Source of the DNA: Candidatus Blautia equi
GTDB taxonomy: Bacteria; Bacillota; Clostridia; Lachnospirales; Lachnospiraceae
NCBI GenBank assembly: GCA_018064695.1
Contig: JAGHUU010000163.1
Coordinates: 1-9,597, forward strand
DNA length: 9,597 nt
Reading direction: 5' to 3'
In this document: in pieces, positions 6,578-9,597 of the stretch
Layout: each line of letters starts with the position of its first letter
How positions within the stretch are numbered: the first letter of the stretch is position 1
The notes under the pieces: generated by a model
Told to the model about the DNA's origin: nothing
Database searches by the model: none
The model's input: only the letters and a program-made list of their open reading frames with translations
Position numbers and translations under genes: made by a program

Positions 6578-6865
6578 TTATTTTTTGAAATCAGGAAGTT
6601 TCACCAGTTTTGCAATGATCTGCTCCACATTGGCATCTAATCCAACCTGGTTTGCCACTTCGCTGATCTGGCTTACAATGTTCTCCGGCTGTTTTACCTG
6701 TTTTGCAATGTCAGGAATAGAGATGTTCTGTTTCAGTTTGCTGATGATCATCTCTACAATTCCCTGCAGGTTTCCGCCTAAAAGGCTGGAGCCAAGTCCC
6801 TGTCCAATTGCATCACTGATTCCTTTTCCTACAAGGTTCTTTACGCCTTCTTCTAATAATCCCAT
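6578..6865 (-). CDS. Small protein of unknown function (95 aa)
   Basis: I do not recognise this protein. The start is placed at the ATG reading MGLLEEGVKN because AAGGAG lies eight bases before it. A longer in-frame version starting at 6904 is ruled out by that ATG overlapping the TATAAT promoter element. The 95 residues have a Gly-rich first third (VGKGISDAIGQGLGSSLLGG) and a second half that predicts as short amphipathic helices (VEMIISKLKQN, IVSQISEVANQVGLD, VEQIIAKLVKL). No signal peptide, membrane helix or Cys is present. The Gly/Leu pattern is loosely like DUF937/YidB-type small proteins, but the match is too weak to name. It is single-gene, divergent from the ComB-family gene. Confidence 0.75.
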   Translation of the reverse strand: MGLLEEGVKNLVGKGISDAIGQGLGSSLLGGNLQGIVEMIISKLKQNISIPDIAKQVKQPENIVSQISEVANQVGLDANVEQIIAKLVKLPDFKK

Positions 6866-6902
6866 AATGATCTCCTTTTCAGATATAGTTTTAGATGTGG
6901 TC

Positions 6903-6908
6903 ATTATA
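6903..6908 (-). promoter_or_regulatory. -10 element (TATAAT) of the 95-aa gene
   Basis: A perfect TATAAT reads on the minus strand from 6908 to 6903, about 40 bases upstream of the start at 6865. The -35 region about 17 bases before it (TTCCAG) is poor, so the promoter may be weak or regulated. The leader would be about 30 bases and carry only the ribosome binding site. Confidence 0.5.
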
Positions 6909-6993
6909 CTACGCAGCCGGCTTTTCTGGAAGCTTTTAGTTTATGAAGCATTTCTTTTTCCGTCATAGTTGCATATGGATTGTTAAAAATGTA

Positions 6994-7002
6994 TGATATA
7001 CT
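6994..7002 (+). promoter_or_regulatory. Extended -10 promoter of the ComB-family gene
   Basis: TGATATACT fits TGn plus a -10 hexamer (TATACT, 5 of 6). It lies 27 bases before the start codon at 7030. No good -35 hexamer is seen 17 bases upstream, as is common for extended -10 promoters. The ribosome binding site AAAGGGGG ends nine bases before the ATG. Confidence 0.4.
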
Positions 7003-7029
7003 AGTGAATGATAAAGGGGGAAGAAAAAT

Positions 7030-7737
7030 ATGAAGACATGTCCTTTTGAAGTGAATATCTATCATCTGATTGAAGGTGCTAAGCAGGCTGATGGCCTGGC
7101 GGTGATTATTGATGTGTTCAGAGCGTTTTCTCTGGAGTGTTATCTCTATGATATGGGAGCGGCTGCGATCAGGCCGGTTGGGTCGGTTGAAGAGGCGTTT
7201 CGGCTTCGGAATAGTATTGAGAACAGTATTCTTGTTGGAGAAAGAGGCGGGGAAAAATGCGACGGCTTTGAATTTGGAAATTCTCCTTCTTCCATAAAGC
7301 CACAGGATGTCGCAGGAAAAACCGTGATCCATACCACAAGTGCAGGCACACAGGGTATTGTAAATGCTGTTCACGCTGACAAAATTCTCACCGGCAGCCT
7401 GGTAAACGCCAAAGCCATTGCAGCCTATATTAAAAAAATGCAGCCGCAGAAGGTCTCCCTTGTCTGCATGGGAAACGGCGGTGTGACTCCGGCCGCAGAG
7501 GACGAGCTCTGCGCCGAATACATCAAATACCTGCTGGAAGGCGGCCCTGACTTTGACATCGAATCCAAAGTTCAGGGCCTGAAAACCCACGGCGGAGAAC
7601 AATTCTTCAGAAAATCCAGCCAGCATATTTTCCCTGAGGAAGATTTTTATATGTGCACCAAGTATGACCGGTTTTCGTTTGTTATTGAGGTTGAGAAAGA
7701 CGAGGATGGATTCTTTACCAGGAAGATTCCTGTGTAA
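7030..7737 (+). CDS. comB: ComB-family 2-phosphosulfolactate phosphatase homologue
   Basis: A 235-residue member of the ComB family, Mg-dependent phosphatases that convert 2-phosphosulfolactate to sulfolactate. Family motifs are present in order: VIIDVFRAF (25-33), LVGERGG (68-74), FEFGNSP (80-86), VIHTTSAGTQGIVNA (99-113), SLVNA (123-127) and EDELCAEYI (157-165). Length and motif order indicate an intact gene. In methanogens ComB serves coenzyme M synthesis; in Bacillus the homologue YitC is tied to sulfolactate of spores. No phosphosulfolactate synthase (ComA/YitD) is next to it here, so the true substrate is open. A strong ribosome binding site (AAAGGGGG) supports the start. Codon choice changes along the gene: Ala is GCG/GCT in the first quarter and mostly GCC/GCA later. 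It converges on the acetyltransferase gene with an 8-base gap. Confidence 0.85.
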   Translation: MKTCPFEVNIYHLIEGAKQADGLAVIIDVFRAFSLECYLYDMGAAAIRPVGSVEEAFRLRNSIENSILVGERGGEKCDGFEFGNSPSSIKPQDVAGKTVIHTTSAGTQGIVNAVHADKILTGSLVNAKAIAAYIKKMQPQKVSLVCMGNGGVTPAAEDELCAEYIKYLLEGGPDFDIESKVQGLKTHGGEQFFRKSSQHIFPEEDFYMCTKYDRFSFVIEVEKDEDGFFTRKIPV

Positions 7738-7745
7738 ACAAATCC

Positions 7746-8261
7746 TTACATCTCTTTCCTGTAAACAGTTGCCTTAAATGTCTCACTTCCATCAATTTTA
7801 GTAAACTCAGTTTCTTTATAAAAACTCATTCCAAGTTTTTCCATCACCCGTCTGCTTTTGCTGTTTTCAGTGGCAAAAGTACCGGTGATGGCCTTAACCT
7901 CTCTTTCGTTCTGGATATATGCCAGTATTGCGCGCATTGCCTCCGGGACGATTCCTTTTCCCCACATATCCCGTCTTAAGTTGTAGCCCACTTCCCAGGC
8001 GTCCTCATCAGGGTGGTAAGTATAGCCGCCGGAGCCGATTGCTTCACCTGTTTCCTTCCAGAAAATCCCTAGATCATAGCTGTTCGGATCATCAGGATTT
8101 ATACTTTCGATATATGCTTTACAATCCAGCGCGTTTGTATATACAGGATAGATCATGTATCTGGCAACCTCAGGATCACCACACCATTGGAACATTTCCT
8201 CATAATTCTCCGGATTTAAATTCTTTAAGATCAATCTTTCCGTTTCAATACATACTCTCAT
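7746..8261 (-). CDS. GNAT N-acetyltransferase, RimJ/RimL-like
   Basis: A 171-residue cytosolic acetyltransferase of the RimJ/RimL (Acetyltransf_3) branch of the GNAT superfamily, which moves acetyl from acetyl-CoA to an amine, often a protein N-terminus or small molecule. The N-terminus IETERLILKNL (5-15) is the typical RimL-like beginning; WEVGYNLRRDMWGKGIVPEAM (from 89) contains the acetyl-CoA pyrophosphate loop; and NSKSRRVMEKLGM (133-145) is the conserved C-terminal Asn-x-x-S motif that contacts CoA. It is full length. AGGAGG lies nine bases or so before the ATG. It is downstream of the P-loop/GNAT fusion gene on the same strand, separated by 85 bases that include a hairpin, so it may be read partly from that transcript. 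The substrate cannot be told. Confidence 0.88.
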   Translation of the reverse strand: MRVCIETERLILKNLNPENYEEMFQWCGDPEVARYMIYPVYTNALDCKAYIESINPDDPNSYDLGIFWKETGEAIGSGGYTYHPDEDAWEVGYNLRRDMWGKGIVPEAMRAILAYIQNEREVKAITGTFATENSKSRRVMEKLGMSFYKETEFTKIDGSETFKATVYRKEM

Positions 8262-8286
8262 TTCACAATGACCTCCTCAGATCAAA

Positions 8287-8325
8287 CAGCCCGGCATAAT
8301 TGCTGTCACAACGATACCGGGCCTG
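8287..8325 (-). terminator. Hairpin between the fusion gene and the acetyltransferase gene
   Basis: CAGCCCGG (8287-8294) pairs with CCGGG-C-CTG (8317-8325, one bulged C) and the interior holds a small TTG/CAA stem. It lies just downstream of the fusion gene's stop at 8347. The U-run on the minus strand after the stem is poor (TGTTTGAT), so it would be a weak terminator or attenuator that could let some transcription through to the acetyltransferase gene. Confidence 0.4.
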
Positions 8326-8346
8326 AATTTTGCTTATCCAGCGATT

Positions 8347-9447
8347 TTACTTAATATACTTTTCATACAGATGATCGATTCCACCACCATAGTTTGTAAT
8401 ATCCGAAACATAGTGGTAACCGTATTTCTCGTACAGCCCCACGTGCTCTGAAGGAATGTAGCTCTGTGCGAAACCTAAACGGGCAAGATAATCATTTGCG
8501 TATGCAATGAGTTTCCCGCTGATTCGATGTCCACGATATTCCTCCGACACAAACACGGAGGAAACCCATGGGCTCACTTCCGGCAGCGGATAATAGTCTT
8601 CTTTCATAACAGAAACTATTCCTACAATCTTGCCATTTACCCTAGCAACAAAGAAGGTTTCCCAATCTGTCAGAGCATTGCTTCGTATCACTTCGGTGAG
8701 ATGGGCTTTCACCTCATCCCAGGAACAGTTTTCAATAAATGTCAGCAGTTCATCATTCAGCTCTGTCCCTGCATCCACTTTCTGAATGGAAAGATTATCA
8801 GGCAGACTCCATCCAAAATGCTGTTCCACCAACTGCATGGTTTCCTTGACGCTTCTCGCATTATCACGTTCCAGCCAGAAGAAATCACTTTGCTTTATAT
8901 AATGATAAAAGTCGATATTCAATGAATATAATGTTTCATTACAGGTCTGCGCCGCCTTTGCATAATCGGTAGCACTATGAATGAAGTTTCTGAAACCTTC
9001 ATGATCCGGCCGGTTACTGTACTCCTCCACCAGGTCATCGGGTCTTCTTAAGAGAAATGCGATTCGTGAAGGATCCGTTATCTTAAGAGCTTCCTCCGCA
9101 GCAATATGCAGATCACACAAGATAATTCTATCCTGTGAAAGCTTAATGAGATCCAGAATCACATAATCCAGCTGCTCCCTGCTGTTTCCAAGCAGCCAGT
9201 TTCTGTATTCTTCAACACTTCTTCCAAAGAATTCATCCGCATCTTTGAACTGTCGGTTCATGCATGGCTGATGTTCTTTGTCAGACTTTAACTGATGAAT
9301 TGTGAACTGGTCATCGATCACATACACGGGAATCCCGTATTTCTTTCCCAGTGCTCTGGTTATTGTGGTCTTGCCGCCGCAAGGGGTACCTGTAATAAAA
9401 TATACATTTTTCAAATATTCTTTAATTGTATTGTCCTGAAATATCAT
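8347..9447 (-). CDS. Two-domain protein: P-loop kinase-like domain fused to GNAT acetyltransferase
   Basis: A 366-residue cytosolic protein with two domains. Residues about 13-200 form a small-molecule-kinase-like P-loop domain: NVYFITGTPCGGKTTIT (14-30) has a Walker A motif GTPCGGKT, RIILCDLHIA (107-116) looks like a Walker B-type strand, and FLLRRPDDLVEEYSNRPDHEGF (131-152) resembles a kinase lid with phosphate-binding Arg residues. Residues about 222-366 form a GNAT domain: FFVARVNGKIVGIVSV (265-280), VSSVFVSEEYRGHRISGKLI (295-314), where the acetyl-CoA loop is RGHRISG rather than the usual RGxGIG, and VGLYEKYGYHYV (336-347). The two domains may phosphorylate and acetylate related ligands, or one may sense and the other act; this is inference. 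AAGGAG sits nine bases before the start. It is not similar to AAC(6')-APH(2''), whose kinase part is not a P-loop fold. Confidence 0.85.
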   Translation of the reverse strand: MIFQDNTIKEYLKNVYFITGTPCGGKTTITRALGKKYGIPVYVIDDQFTIHQLKSDKEHQPCMNRQFKDADEFFGRSVEEYRNWLLGNSREQLDYVILDLIKLSQDRIILCDLHIAAEEALKITDPSRIAFLLRRPDDLVEEYSNRPDHEGFRNFIHSATDYAKAAQTCNETLYSLNIDFYHYIKQSDFFWLERDNARSVKETMQLVEQHFGWSLPDNLSIQKVDAGTELNDELLTFIENCSWDEVKAHLTEVIRSNALTDWETFFVARVNGKIVGIVSVMKEDYYPLPEVSPWVSSVFVSEEYRGHRISGKLIAYANDYLARLGFAQSYIPSEHVGLYEKYGYHYVSDITNYGGGIDHLYEKYIK

Positions 9448-9597
9448 AACTGTTTTCTCCTTAAAATAGTTTTAGGTGTCAAAAACGGGCACGAATCTAT
9501 TTCCAGAGTTTCATGCCATCAGATATTTCTTAATCGTCTGGCTGCAATCATTTGTCGTTCCTCACTTTCCGGATGATAATCCACATTTTATACTGAG
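9448..9597. other. Leader region at window edge, no clear gene
   Basis: This stretch carries the ribosome binding site of the fusion gene and a TTGACA on the minus strand (about 9476-9481), with no matching -10 at a good distance, so I cannot place the promoter. TATAAAAT occurs on the minus strand at the very edge (about 9585-9592). A 21-codon minus-strand frame (9519-9584) has protein-like composition but no ribosome binding site. Confidence 0.4.

Noticed and set aside
6904..7626. A 240-codon minus-strand frame opposite the ComB-family gene
   Set aside because: It shadows a gene with all family motifs in the other strand and matches nothing I recognise. Only its last 20-30 codons, outside that gene, were kept as a possible remnant.

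Overview
The window looks like chromosomal DNA from a low-to-moderate-GC Firmicute, most likely a gut Lachnospiraceae (Blautia-like) bacterium. The reasons are AGGAGG-type ribosome binding sites, TATAAT/TAAAAT promoters, very short gene spacings and the protein families present (cytidylate-kinase-like protein, Cache-GGDEF, a U32-like Cys-cluster protein). This is an inference from style and families; no rRNA, tRNA, phage, IS transposase, CRISPR array or plasmid gene is visible.

Layout. Positions 1-194 hold no convincing gene but two adjacent strong hairpins and a promoter for a cytidylate-kinase-like protein (195-776, +). A near-perfect 90-bp palindrome (782-871) separates it from a convergent minus-strand pair: a nitroreductase (3190-3717) followed 22 bases later by a leaderless GH74-type glycoside hydrolase (861-3167). 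The palindrome is built like a bidirectional terminator/REP-type element and supplies the stop codon of the GH74 gene. A divergent promoter region (3718-3974) leads rightwards to a membrane diguanylate cyclase (3975-5621) and, 27 bases on, a U32-peptidase-like protein with a cysteine cluster (5649-6560). These two probably form one transcript ending at a terminator that overlaps the second stop codon.

Next comes a small minus-strand gene of unknown function (6578-6865, 95 aa), divergent from a ComB-family phosphosulfolactate phosphatase homologue (7030-7737, +). That gene converges, with an 8-base gap, on a RimJ/RimL-type acetyltransferase (7746-8261, -). Upstream of the acetyltransferase on the same strand is a two-domain protein (8347-9447, -) with an N-terminal P-loop kinase-like domain and a C-terminal GNAT acetyltransferase domain. 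The last 150 bases hold only its leader and a possible 21-codon remnant.

The genes do not make one obvious pathway. The window reads as several short housekeeping/accessory transcription units. I do not see a clear new defence or mobile system. The items most worth follow-up are the P-loop/GNAT fusion, the palindrome that ends the GH74 gene, the intracellular GH74 without the usual xyloglucan partners, and the diguanylate cyclase/U32-like pair.
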